This document shows, piece after piece, positions 9,778 through 18,235 of a stretch of 64,000 bases of DNA (within the stretch, counting starts at the first letter, position 1; every line of letters begins with the position of its first letter). Where the stretch lies: the NCBI GenBank assembly GCA_050298535.1, contig JBNKUI010000121.1, positions 27,002 to 91,001 of the forward strand, given 5' to 3'. The position numbers and the translations under genes were made by a program. Below the pieces are notes generated by a model. It was not told the DNA's origin. It did no database searches and was given only the letters and a program-made list of their open reading frames with translations. Origin of the DNA: JABDMH01 sp050298535 (lineage in GTDB: Bacteria; Bacteroidota; Bacteroidia; Chitinophagales; Saprospiraceae).

Positions 9778-11517
9778 ATGATCTTTAGAATAAGCCTACT
9801 CCTTTCTTTCATATTTACCATACTCACTGCTATCACCGCTCAGGACTGTCCGCGAGCGGAAGATCCGGTGATATTAACCTCTCCAACCCTGGTAGGCAAT
9901 GGAACCCCAGGATCCTGCACTCAGACAGCACTGCAAAATGCACTAGCTACAGGAGGACATGTCCAGTGTAATTGCGGTATGAATGCCACACTGAACATCA
10001 CCACTCCACTGATGATCACCTCTGATGTAGTACTTGATGGAGCCGGTCTGACTCTCAACGGAAATAATACTTCACGAATTATTCAGAAAGATGTGGCCGT
10101 CGACCTGACCGTACAGCATATGCGGTTCATCAATGGAAGGGCACCCAATACAGGCAGCACGTTTCCTGACTGTGGGGGAGCGATATTGGCAAGAGGCGAT
10201 GAAGCCATTCTGAAGGTGATCCAATGCACTTTCGAAGACAACAGTACCACACGGCTGGACGCCTCCGACATAGCTGGGGGTGCCGTTTACGTTTTTGGGC
10301 AGGACAAGGGCATCTTCTCTGATTGTGTCTTTAGAAATAATCAATCAAGCAATGGTGGAGCCATAGGAGGACTGGGCAGCGGCATCATCATCACCAATTG
10401 CCTTTTTGAAAACAATGCAGCACAGGGCTCATCCGGGGGTCTTCGAGGACATGGCGGTGCAATTAATCTGGATGGGGTGGAGATAGCAGCCAGTGAGCGC
10501 ATATACTCTGTCTGCGGCAGCCAATTCATTGGTAATAACGGATATGCACAGGGAGGCGCTTCCAATACCGTATTCTCCAATAACATGAGCGCGCAGCTTG
10601 AAATCGATCAATGTCTCTTTCAGAACAATTACTTGAGAGCGGCCGATGCCGGCAATGGAGGTGCTATTTTCCATGTCGTGGATGATGTATTCACGAGTGT
10701 CAGTGAGCAACAATTTACGGTCACCCGATCAAGCTTTTTGGGTAACCATTGTAATCGACAAGGTGGTGGTATCTGGGCTATTGTGGCCTCTCAGGCTACC
10801 GTGGAAAACTGTACTTTCTATGAAAATCGTACGGAACATGTCGAACATGGTTTAGGTGGGGGCATGGCCATCGGCACTTCGAATGGAAGTTCCGGTGCCA
10901 GCTACCTGATTCGTAACAATACATTTGCGGAGAATTATGCGGGATTGTGGGCCGGGGGCGTTTTTGCCAATAGCAGTGCCACGGTAACCTGGCAAAACAA
11001 TATACTCAGGAGTAACTACAATTCAAATGAAATTAATATCTGGCTGGATGTGAACGTGAACCGAGAAATGGATGTGGACCTGGGGGGCAACATGCAGTGG
11101 CCCCCTGTCAATCTCAATAATTTTGGCGAAACTCTAGCTACGGCTTCCTCTACTTTCACGGACACCGATCTTATCTATCCACCGGCGCACTACGGAGGTC
11201 CTACCCCGGTGCTCGCTCTAGCATGTGGTAGTCCAGCACTGGCCGCTGGGAGTGGATGCCCAACGACCGATCAGCGGCTGGTAAATCGTAGCGGATCCTG
11301 TGACCTTGGAGCTTTCAAGGGAATAGGTACCAGTGATCCTCTACAAGAAAATGTAACAGGAATAATCACAGCTGATGAAACATATACGGCTCAAAATACC
11401 ATCAATGCCAATGCACAAATCAGTAGTGGTGTACAGCTTTTTCTCATGGCATGTGGATATACACAATTAAATCCAGGATTCGAAGTACAATCCAACGGGC
11501 AATTGGAGATTTGGTAA
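9778..11517 (+). CDS. Secreted right-handed beta-helix protein with choice-of-anchor Q-like end
   Basis: A 579-residue exported protein. Residues 1-21 are a signal peptide ending TAITAQ. The body is a parallel beta-helix, shown by repeated Gly/Asn-rich turns such as GGAIGGLGSG, NCLFENNA, GGGIWA and NCTFYENRT every 25 residues or so, as in polysaccharide lyases and adhesins. Around residue 475 it has the PALAAGSGCP and GSCDLGAFKG signature of proteins with a choice-of-anchor Q domain. The last 50 residues (LNPGFEVQSNGQLEIW at the end) resemble the small all-beta C-terminal stack domain found on many Bacteroidota surface proteins. No catalytic residues recognised. It precedes the dimethylformamidase-like gene on the same strand; a shared transcript is possible. 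Confidence 0.82.
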   Translation: MIFRISLLLSFIFTILTAITAQDCPRAEDPVILTSPTLVGNGTPGSCTQTALQNALATGGHVQCNCGMNATLNITTPLMITSDVVLDGAGLTLNGNNTSRIIQKDVAVDLTVQHMRFINGRAPNTGSTFPDCGGAILARGDEAILKVIQCTFEDNSTTRLDASDIAGGAVYVFGQDKGIFSDCVFRNNQSSNGGAIGGLGSGIIITNCLFENNAAQGSSGGLRGHGGAINLDGVEIAASERIYSVCGSQFIGNNGYAQGGASNTVFSNNMSAQLEIDQCLFQNNYLRAADAGNGGAIFHVVDDVFTSVSEQQFTVTRSSFLGNHCNRQGGGIWAIVASQATVENCTFYENRTEHVEHGLGGGMAIGTSNGSSGASYLIRNNTFAENYAGLWAGGVFANSSATVTWQNNILRSNYNSNEINIWLDVNVNREMDVDLGGNMQWPPVNLNNFGETLATASSTFTDTDLIYPPAHYGGPTPVLALACGSPALAAGSGCPTTDQRLVNRSGSCDLGAFKGIGTSDPLQENVTGIITADETYTAQNTINANAQISSGVQLFLMACGYTQLNPGFEVQSNGQLEIW

Positions 11518-11642
11518 GATCTATTCAGTCAACGAAGTTACATTCAATAGTAGAACCGCCATGAAAGCATAGCCACATGGATCCACGAATCCAGTAAAGA
11601 ATAGTATTGATAGTGGAAGAAAAAATCGTATTTTCTAACACT

Positions 11643-13148
11643 ATGAAAACGTTGCACAACCCCTATGTACAGCTCATGGCTATACTGCTATTTGGGCTTT
11701 TATGTACCCACTGTAATAATCAAGAACCAGTAAATCTGCCCATCATTGAGATCGAGAATGCCAAACCAGGGACGACGGCCTGGCTACCTTCCAATGTAGA
11801 TATGTCGGACACCTGTGTTCTGGACTATCTGGAATGGCAAGAGTCTGGGATCTGTCGTATAGAATCGATCGAAGCCTACTGCTCAAGGACCAGCGTTATG
11901 GCTGGAGACTCTATTGATGTTTTCGTGAGTACCAATCCTATCTCCTCGTATAGCGTGCAGCTCTTTCGAATGGGTTACTATGGAGGCACGGGTGGACGTC
12001 TTATAGCAGAGTACGGTCCATTCAGCGGAACGAGGCAAGAAACACCTGAAGATGGCGACAATTATTTGATCGAGTGCCATTGGGACAAGTCGTTCACTAT
12101 ACAAATATCTGAGGAATGGATAAGTGGGGTATACCTGGGAAAAATGACTACAGAGGAGGGGTGGGAAAATTATTTCATTTTCATCGTCAAAGATGATCGC
12201 CCCGCAGACTTCGTTTTTCAATGTTCGGACATCACCTGGCAGGCATATAATCGCTGGCCTGCATGGCGATCGCTATATGACTACGAAGTAGCCTGGGGTC
12301 ATAGTCCCTGGTACACGGATATTGGTCCCGTGGTGGGATTTGATCGACCCTATGGTGTATATCTAAATCACTTGCCTGCCCCACTGCTTCCCATTAGTAG
12401 TGGCTGTGGAGAATTCCTTCTCTGGGAATTTCCTCTGGCTTTCTGGATGGAATCCATGGGGTACGATGTCACCTACATTTCGAACCTTGACACTCACAAT
12501 GAGCCTGCCTTGTTAACCCGTGGTAAAGGTTTTCTTTCTGTGGGACATGATGAGTACTGGTCACCCGCCATGTTTGAAAATGTGAGTCAAGCACGGGACC
12601 AGGGAGTAAATATTCTCTTTCTATCGGGTAACTCCGTAGATGGTGGCATTGAGATCGGACCGTCGACAGATGGTACCCCGGCCCGGACTTTTGGACGAAC
12701 TGGTGAGATGGACGACGAAGAGAAATTGATGGGCAATACCTCTTATGGAGTGGGGCTGGCACACTGGACTGTTACCAATCCCACACACTGGATATTTGAT
12801 AATACAGGTATGGAAAAAGGTGACAGCATCCATGATTTGGTGGGCTGGGAGTACCATGGCTATCCCATCGGAAAGCAGGCAGGAATTGAAGTGCTTGCCG
12901 AAGGCCCGTTGCATGGCGCAGATAGTACGCGACGCTATGCCGCCACCTATTATGAATTACCAAAGGGAAACTTCGTCTTTAATGCGGCTACCTGCTGGTG
13001 GAATATGCGTTTGTCGTCACCTCCCGGCCATCCTTACCCCCTAAATCCTCGTGAACTTTATATAGATCGGGTCGTCGATTTCCGAGAAAATGATCCACGA
13101 CTACAGAGAATCACACAAAACCTATTGGATAGAATTGTTCATATGTAG
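11643..13148 (+). CDS. N,N-dimethylformamidase large-subunit-like lipoprotein
   Basis: A 501-residue protein from ATG 11643; the frame is open back to a TTG at 11607, but the signal sequence begins at MKTLHNPYVQLMAILL. A lipoprotein-type Cys sits near residue 24, although THC is not an ideal lipobox. The first domain has the YSVQLFRMGYYGG segment of the beta-sandwich module, and the second has LSVGHDEYWS and ILFLSGNSVDG, as in the catalytic region of the dimethylformamidase beta subunit, an iron enzyme using Tyr and Glu ligands. Exported homologues are common in bacteria with unknown substrates; amide hydrolysis of DMF should not be assumed, because no small subunit gene is nearby. Confidence 0.82.
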   Translation: MKTLHNPYVQLMAILLFGLLCTHCNNQEPVNLPIIEIENAKPGTTAWLPSNVDMSDTCVLDYLEWQESGICRIESIEAYCSRTSVMAGDSIDVFVSTNPISSYSVQLFRMGYYGGTGGRLIAEYGPFSGTRQETPEDGDNYLIECHWDKSFTIQISEEWISGVYLGKMTTEEGWENYFIFIVKDDRPADFVFQCSDITWQAYNRWPAWRSLYDYEVAWGHSPWYTDIGPVVGFDRPYGVYLNHLPAPLLPISSGCGEFLLWEFPLAFWMESMGYDVTYISNLDTHNEPALLTRGKGFLSVGHDEYWSPAMFENVSQARDQGVNILFLSGNSVDGGIEIGPSTDGTPARTFGRTGEMDDEEKLMGNTSYGVGLAHWTVTNPTHWIFDNTGMEKGDSIHDLVGWEYHGYPIGKQAGIEVLAEGPLHGADSTRRYAATYYELPKGNFVFNAATCWWNMRLSSPPGHPYPLNPRELYIDRVVDFRENDPRLQRITQNLLDRIVHM

Positions 13149-13193
13149 GAAGGTCTCGCAATTAAAACCAAGACTAAAAGTCACTTAGCTTAT

Positions 13194-14069
13194 TTATAGA
13201 ATCTTTCTGATAATCGGATTGAATGCTTTGGATGCCACTAAGACCTGATCTCCCTCAGAAAAAGAATCAATCTCCCGTGGATCTACCACCACCTTCACCA
13301 TTTGCTGGTCTATGAGGACTGTTATTATATTCATTATCCCTCCTTTTTCTACAGAGATTATCTTTCCGGTAAACTGAAATTTTCCACTGATTGAGCTGTC
13401 CGAAAATACTACTTCCGGAGTATTAAAGTCAAGGACCCTACCATTCTGTACATGAAGTACCGTATCAGACATTTTAAATATTTCTGCCAAATCATGGCTG
13501 ACCATTAAAATGGTGAAAGGTCTTTTTTTATGTTCTTCTAAAATAAAATCCTGCAATTTAACACGAAGGGTATGATCTAAAGCAGAAAGTGGTTCGTCAA
13601 GGCAAAGCAGGTCTGGTTGCTGTGCTAAAGCCCTGGCTACTGCCACCCGCTGCTGCTGGCCCCCGGATAATGTATGGGGTGGACTATTTCTCAATTCGTC
13701 GAGATCAAAATGAGCAATGAGCTGCTCGGCCCTAGTTCGATCACCATGCGGTGGAACAGCAAACTGTATATTTTCGAGTACTGACATATTTGGAAAAAGT
13801 GCATAGTCCTGAAAGACAAATCCGACATTCCGGTCTCCTGGCGGCAGTAAAAAGCCTTTTTCTGATGCATACCAATCTTTGTCATTCACCCGTAAAAATC
13901 CCGCATCTGGCGTCAGCAATCCAGCGATCATCCTGAGGATCGATGTTTTGCCAGCGCCCGAAGGGCCGTAAATAGCAATAATCTGATGGGGCTCTGATGA
14001 GAAACTTATATCCAGGGTAAATTCACCATCCGCTGCTTTCAGTTTTTTTATCAGTCGCGTGCGGATCAT
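13194..14069 (-). CDS. modC: Molybdate ABC transporter ATP-binding protein
   Basis: A 291-residue ABC ATPase that powers molybdate import. Walker A is GPSGAGKT (35-42), the signature LSGGQQQR starts at 134, Walker B is LLCLDEP (154-160) with the H-loop in LMVSHD. The C-terminal 70 residues form a TOBE/Mop-like domain (from about KFQFTGKIISVEKG), typical of ModC and shorter than in some family members. The start codon overlaps the modB stop as TAATG, so translation is coupled. It is the last gene of the modA-mop-modB-modC operon and converges on the dimethylformamidase-like gene. Confidence 0.9.
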   Translation of the reverse strand: MIRTRLIKKLKAADGEFTLDISFSSEPHQIIAIYGPSGAGKTSILRMIAGLLTPDAGFLRVNDKDWYASEKGFLLPPGDRNVGFVFQDYALFPNMSVLENIQFAVPPHGDRTRAEQLIAHFDLDELRNSPPHTLSGGQQQRVAVARALAQQPDLLCLDEPLSALDHTLRVKLQDFILEEHKKRPFTILMVSHDLAEIFKMSDTVLHVQNGRVLDFNTPEVVFSDSSISGKFQFTGKIISVEKGGIMNIITVLIDQQMVKVVVDPREIDSFSEGDQVLVASKAFNPIIRKIL

Positions 14070-14752
14070 TACATTACCTTATTTAAATCTTTCCCAGTAA
14101 TTCGATATAGCACCAGCAAAATGATAAAAGTGACTACGAATAAAAATCCTGCATATTTATTAGCCAGATTATAGTCCATCATTTCGACTGCATCATAGAT
14201 CGCTATGGATGCCACTTTGGTACGCTCAGGAATATTGCCTCCGATCATCAGGACCACTCCAAACTCACCAATAGTATGTGCAAACGACAAGACAATACCG
14301 GTGAGAATCGACGATTTAATATTAGGGATCAGTACTCTGGACAAAATAGTCCATTTTGATTTCCCCATGAGTGTCGCAGTCTCACTCAGTGATTTTGGAA
14401 GATGTTGAAACCCCGCCTGAATGGGTTGAACCATAAATGGTAGACTGTATATTATGGATCCCAGCACCAGACCACCAAAAGAAAATATCAGTGAAAGATT
14501 AAACGTTTCCTGCAACCATGCCCCCAGCAAATTATTCGGACTAAAAGTGATCAATAAGTAAAATCCGAGTACTGTGGGTGGAAGCACCAGGGGCATTGCC
14601 GTCAGGGTCTCCACAATTGTTTTGGCCCGGGATTGTGTCGTGGCCAACCAGTACGCCAGTGGTATGCCGATCAGCAGGAGTAGCACCGTACAAATGGTGG
14701 CCAATTTAAACGTCAATATTATGGGTCCCCATTCCATAGGTTCAGTCTGCAA
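14069..14752 (-). CDS. modB: Molybdate ABC transporter permease
   Basis: A 227-residue inner-membrane permease with five or six hydrophobic helices. The EAA-loop region that docks to the ATPase is in SLSETATLMGKSKWTILSRVLIPNIKSSILTG, a form characteristic of ModB, and PLVLPPTVLGFYLL near residue 55 is also typical. Length matches the family (about 220-230). It overlaps the Mop gene by 11 bases upstream and modC by one base downstream. Confidence 0.92.
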   Translation of the reverse strand: MQTEPMEWGPIILTFKLATICTVLLLLIGIPLAYWLATTQSRAKTIVETLTAMPLVLPPTVLGFYLLITFSPNNLLGAWLQETFNLSLIFSFGGLVLGSIIYSLPFMVQPIQAGFQHLPKSLSETATLMGKSKWTILSRVLIPNIKSSILTGIVLSFAHTIGEFGVVLMIGGNIPERTKVASIAIYDAVEMMDYNLANKYAGFLFVVTFIILLVLYRITGKDLNKVM

Positions 14753-15143
14753 GCATTACCTCATTTTCCTTTACCAGTGCAGTCACCGTATCCCCTATCT
14801 CCACATCCAGTCGATCTAATTGTGAAGTAGATAACGTAGCAAATATAATCTCTTCATAACATTGCAATTTGAGGCGACTGAGTATTTTCTCTTTTTCAAC
14901 ATCCCTGACGATACAAGGAAGGCGGTTGCTGATACTTATATGTTGCGCCCCCTCTACACAGATACTCACTTCTGACTCTTTAAAAAGGATAGAACAGGGT
15001 TTATTCATGGTGGGATGGTATCCTGCATTAGGCCCCAGATTAAGGATGAGGGCATACAATGTAGTACCCGCTACACGGATTTCAACACGAATGAGATGTT
15101 CGTCTGCCTCTATATTTGAAATTTCACCTTGTAGCCGATTCAT
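14742..15143 (-). CDS. Stand-alone Mop/TOBE-like molybdate-binding protein
   Basis: A 133-residue protein that looks like two Mop (molbindin/TOBE) units in tandem. The second unit is clearer: EEIIFATLSTSQLDRLDVEIGDTVTALVKENEVMLA matches the pattern of cytoplasmic molybdate or tungstate storage proteins and the ends of ModE and ModC. The first unit (ISNIEADEHLIRVEIRVAGTTLYALI) is more diverged. No DNA-binding domain, so it is not ModE. It begins in the modA stop codon (ATGA overlap) and runs 11 bases into modB. It probably buffers oxyanion in the cytoplasm; a role as an extra regulatory domain for the transporter is an alternative. Confidence 0.7.
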   Translation of the reverse strand: MNRLQGEISNIEADEHLIRVEIRVAGTTLYALILNLGPNAGYHPTMNKPCSILFKESEVSICVEGAQHISISNRLPCIVRDVEKEKILSRLKLQCYEEIIFATLSTSQLDRLDVEIGDTVTALVKENEVMLAD

Positions 15144-15925
15144 TTGCGCTGCGGAATGTCATACCCAAATTTCCTTAAGATATCCTGCCCTTCTGAAGAA
15201 AACAAATAAGTAAAAAAAGATACAGCTTCCTCTTCTGACCGACCCGACTTTATGATGGCGGCTGATTGTAAAATGGGTGGGTACAAAGATGGATTGACGG
15301 GAGACCATTTTCCTTGCTTCATCATATTGGGTACCATCACCACAGATTTAGCCGTAAAGCCAATAGTGGCCGATCCTGTCATTATAAATTGATTGGTCTG
15401 CGCGATACTCTCACCAAACACCAATTTAGGTTGTATCTCTTCATAAATGCCAATCTTTTGCAGCGCCTGCTTGGCAGCAGCACCGTAAGGTGCCAGGTCA
15501 GGATTGGGCAAAGCAATATGATCTACCTGATCCGACAGCAAAATATCGAGTCCGGGATTAAGCGTTTGATCGGCAGTCCAAAGGACGAGCTGACCTACTG
15601 CATATAGTCGACTTTCACCCCACACTTTTCCGTCTTCCTCCAGATGTTGGATATAAGAGGTATCAGCGCTGAGAAAAACGTCAAAGGGAGCGCCCGAAAG
15701 TATCTGGGCCGCGATTTTTCCAGAGGATCCAATGATAAGGTCGCATGATATCCCGCTTTCTTCTTCGAAGGCCGATACTAACTCATGTCCCGCATACTGG
15801 GCATTAGAGGCTACCGCAATTCTCAATCTGCGATCTGCAGATCCACAACTTAACACCAGGACAAATATGACCAGTAAGATTGACCACAATCTCCATGCCT
15901 TTACATCGTATGATCTTGACATCAT
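15140..15925 (-). CDS. modA: Molybdate-binding periplasmic lipoprotein
   Basis: A 261-residue substrate-binding protein of the ModA family. The lipoprotein Cys is residue 27 (LVLVLSCGSAD), as expected for a diderm ModA anchored in a membrane. The mature start LRIAVASNAQYAGHELVSAFEE and GSSGKIAAQILSGAPFDVFLSAD are the family hallmarks; the Ser residues in these segments bind the oxyanion. First gene of the mod operon, overlapping mop by 4 bases. No recognisable ModE site was found in the 115 bases upstream. Tungstate rather than molybdate cannot be excluded. Confidence 0.92.
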   Translation of the reverse strand: MMSRSYDVKAWRLWSILLVIFVLVLSCGSADRRLRIAVASNAQYAGHELVSAFEEESGISCDLIIGSSGKIAAQILSGAPFDVFLSADTSYIQHLEEDGKVWGESRLYAVGQLVLWTADQTLNPGLDILLSDQVDHIALPNPDLAPYGAAAKQALQKIGIYEEIQPKLVFGESIAQTNQFIMTGSATIGFTAKSVVMVPNMMKQGKWSPVNPSLYPPILQSAAIIKSGRSEEEAVSFFTYLFSSEGQDILRKFGYDIPQRK

Positions 15926-16040
15926 TTAAGGGATTCTATTTTTGCCTTGAGCGCTATTGGCCAGCAAGTCGCGATACAACTGACATTAAAAAAGAGCGGA
16001 AAAGTGTATAAGCTCGATACGTCATACAGGTGTCTAACAC

Positions 16041-16784
16041 TTATCCCACCATCAAGCTATGGAATGCCTCAAGCCACGCTTTCTTCATTAAATATGCGCC
16101 GGCAATCGACGGGTGGACTCCATCAGGACACCAATAGGATGCCGGAGCCGCCTCCAGCGCCTTGTCAAATATTTCCTGGAAGGGAACGAACGAAGCGCCA
16201 AACTCCTTCGCTAACTTGCCTGCTACTGCCCGATAATTGTCAAAGGCAGACCATTTATCATCGATGGCTGTACCTCCTTGCACGGCAAAGGGTTCACAAA
16301 TAATCAGCTTTACACCCGGTAAAGACTCCTTCGTCTCTTTCAGCAGTTTTCGATAGTCGTTTTCATATATCTCCACAGTACCATCATAACGACCGTTGAT
16401 CATGTGCCAAAAATCATTGACACCAATCAATATGCTCAACACATCCGGTCCGAGGCCCACACAATCAATATCCCATCGATCCGCCAGTTGATACACTTTG
16501 TGCCCACTGATACCCCGGTTAAAACATTGCAGATCTGATATGGGATGCTGGCCCAGCAATTCAGCCACAATCTGATAGACGTATCCATTGCCCAAACCCT
16601 GCGTATTATTAGCATAGTATCGGCCTCGATCACGTCCGGCATCCGTGATACTATCTCCCTGAAACAATATTTTCAAACCACCGGGTAGATCAGAAAAATC
16701 AAGTTTTTTAAATTGGAGAGAGGAGGGAATGGCCACTCCGGCCATCGGTAGCATTGCTTTTTGCAGAAAATTTCTTCGCTTCAT
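16041..16784 (-). CDS. Tat-exported SGNH/GDSL hydrolase
   Basis: A 247-residue lipase/esterase-like hydrolase of the SGNH superfamily. A short Tat signal opens the protein (MKRRNFLQKAMLPMAGVA). Block I is QGDSITDAG with nucleophile Ser45, block II has the Gly in NRGISGH, block III is IGVNDFW with Asn123, and block V is CPDGVHPS with Asp221 and His224. All four catalytic-site blocks are present, so it should be active, probably as a carbohydrate or acetyl-ester esterase in the periplasm. Monocistronic by appearance. Confidence 0.9.
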   Translation of the reverse strand: MKRRNFLQKAMLPMAGVAIPSSLQFKKLDFSDLPGGLKILFQGDSITDAGRDRGRYYANNTQGLGNGYVYQIVAELLGQHPISDLQCFNRGISGHKVYQLADRWDIDCVGLGPDVLSILIGVNDFWHMINGRYDGTVEIYENDYRKLLKETKESLPGVKLIICEPFAVQGGTAIDDKWSAFDNYRAVAGKLAKEFGASFVPFQEIFDKALEAAPASYWCPDGVHPSIAGAYLMKKAWLEAFHSLMVG

Positions 16785-16856
16785 GGATCATTTATTTCTA
16801 GTGGCAATTTAAACAAATGATACGTAAAGGAGGGGACAGTATGCATGGAAATAGAA

Positions 16857-16885
16857 AAGCCCCGCTTTGGTAAAAGGCAGGGCTT
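16857..16885 (-). terminator. GC-rich hairpin, possible terminator
   Basis: AAGCCCCGC pairs with GCAGGGCTT (one mismatch) around an 11-base loop. On the minus strand the stem is followed by TTTTCTATTT, a modest T tract. It lies between gldC and the SGNH hydrolase and could be a second terminator or the end of a short transcript. Confidence 0.45.
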
Positions 16886-16940
16886 ATCATTCTGGTGTTA
16901 AGCTTTGATTAAATAACTCTTTGGTTGGGCATGTAAAAAA

Positions 16941-17007
16941 GATCACCGTTTCCCTATGTCTTTTTTTACCACCGAATTTTAAATCGTCTCCCGGGTAAAC
17001 GGTGATC
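16941..17007 (-). terminator. Long-loop inverted repeat ending in a T run, terminator of the gldC operon
   Basis: GATCACCGTTT and AAACGGTGATC form a perfect 11-bp stem separated by 45 bases. Read on the minus strand the stem is followed directly by six T residues, as expected for an intrinsic terminator about 190 bases after the gldC stop. The large loop is unusual for a simple terminator. Confidence 0.55.
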
Positions 17008-17192
17008 ATCGTCTTTTTCTTAGGCTAAGCTTTTCAAACTTAATCAAGAGACGAATTCGGCGACACAAGTGATCGTAACTGAATATGAAACAGCCTGTAT
17101 CAATTATTTACATATAGAAGACAAAAATGATACCAAACAGAAACGAATGGTCATTTTTCTAAAATTTTTTGGAAATAATGCTTTGACTTGAC

Positions 17193-17534
17193 TTACTCAG
17201 ACTTGGGTACGATTTCGGTTTGCTCACCAAAAAACTGTACAAATTGTTGCATTGCCCCTGCCACCTTCTGATTATTAGTAGCTCTAAAATAGGCATCTGT
17301 GAGTCCTCTTAGTGTATGGTACATAAAGCGATCCATCTCCACTACCTGCATTTCTTTAGTCCAGAGATCAATCTTCAGCGTTTCTCTATTTTCTTTATCG
17401 AAAAAAGAAAGAAGCATAGCTTTGGCCTCCTGATTTTCCTTACCGCTATCCTTGGCCGTCCATTTGATATTTTCGGGGATCCGGTCCTCACCTAACGTGA
17501 TCTCGATATCGATCTTTGATGTCTTTCTAGTCAT
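17193..17534 (-). CDS. gldC: Gliding motility protein GldC
   Basis: A 113-residue soluble protein matching GldC, a cytoplasmic accessory protein associated with gliding motility and the T9SS machinery in Bacteroidota. Family-typical segments are SKIDIEITLGEDRIPENIKW at the start and FFGEQTEIVPK at the end; length is right (about 110). It overlaps the preceding Rossmann gene by 4 bases and is the last gene of an operon led by an Lrp-type regulator. Other gld genes are not in the window. Confidence 0.9.
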   Translation of the reverse strand: MTRKTSKIDIEITLGEDRIPENIKWTAKDSGKENQEAKAMLLSFFDKENRETLKIDLWTKEMQVVEMDRFMYHTLRGLTDAYFRATNNQKVAGAMQQFVQFFGEQTEIVPKSE

Positions 17535-18235
17535 TTTTTCTGTATATCCGTTTTACGAGTGACAATCGCATAATCCTGCAACCACTCTGAATTGTACACA
17601 TGTACACCTTTATGTAGTTTTTGGGCTACTTCCAGCATGGCTCTGGCTACCAGACTTGCCTCAATAGGTTTGTTTTTCCGCAACCAACCACCCGTGTACT
17701 GATCAATCTTTGCTCCCATTTTGTCGGCAACTTCCTTGCCCCATTCCTGGTTAAGGTCTTCTCCTATTAAAAGACTGGGCCTGAAGATATGAGTACTCCA
17801 AAATGGCATCTTCCGTACCAAATACTCAATCAGTCCACGCACCCGGTTGATGGTTCGCAGTGCATCAGGGTCAGCCCTTCGATTAGAAAGTAGCAACACC
17901 TGGCCCACCTGGCTATTCGCTGCCCGTTGTATCATTTGTGGAAAATGCCGGTAGCTACTCTTGGGTATTGTATACTTTCCACCACTATTGAAGAAGGAAG
18001 CATCATAGCAGATGAATAAATCATCAATTTTCCACCTATTAAACATAATATCCTCAATGGAAGAAACGATTACTTCTGTCTTGGGGTTATCTACCTTCAC
18101 CTGTTGATCCACTAGTAAGAGTATCTTCTTATAAGCGCCATGCACTGATAGCAGGGTAAAGAGATGTTGTCCCACAAATCCCTGGTAGCCAATTAAAGCA
18201 GCAACTTTATCATCCTTGACTATTTCAGGTTTCAT
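17531..18235 (-). CDS. NAD(P)-binding Rossmann protein, HTATIP2/SDR-like
   Basis: A 234-residue atypical short-chain dehydrogenase. The dinucleotide-binding loop is G16-Y-Q-G19-F-V-G22; later segments VLLLSNRRADPD and IFRPSLLIGE match the TIP30/HTATIP2-like group of nucleoside-diphosphate-sugar epimerase relatives. A classical YxxxK catalytic pair is not obvious, so it may bind the cofactor without standard SDR catalysis. It overlaps the TraB gene by 11 bases and gldC by 4, indicating a tightly coupled operon. Confidence 0.72.
   Translation of the reverse strand: MKPEIVKDDKVAALIGYQGFVGQHLFTLLSVHGAYKKILLLVDQQVKVDNPKTEVIVSSIEDIMFNRWKIDDLFICYDASFFNSGGKYTIPKSSYRHFPQMIQRAANSQVGQVLLLSNRRADPDALRTINRVRGLIEYLVRKMPFWSTHIFRPSLLIGEDLNQEWGKEVADKMGAKIDQYTGGWLRKNKPIEASLVARAMLEVAQKLHKGVHVYNSEWLQDYAIVTRKTDIQKK

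Larger units (their letters stand above)
16785..17192. other. Non-coding gap with two inverted repeats
   Basis: 408 bases between the SGNH hydrolase start and the end of gldC. No credible reading frame over 20 codons. It carries two stem-loops (16857-16885 and 16941-17007), both better terminators on the minus strand; the remainder is AT-rich and presumably includes the hydrolase promoter. Confidence 0.6.
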
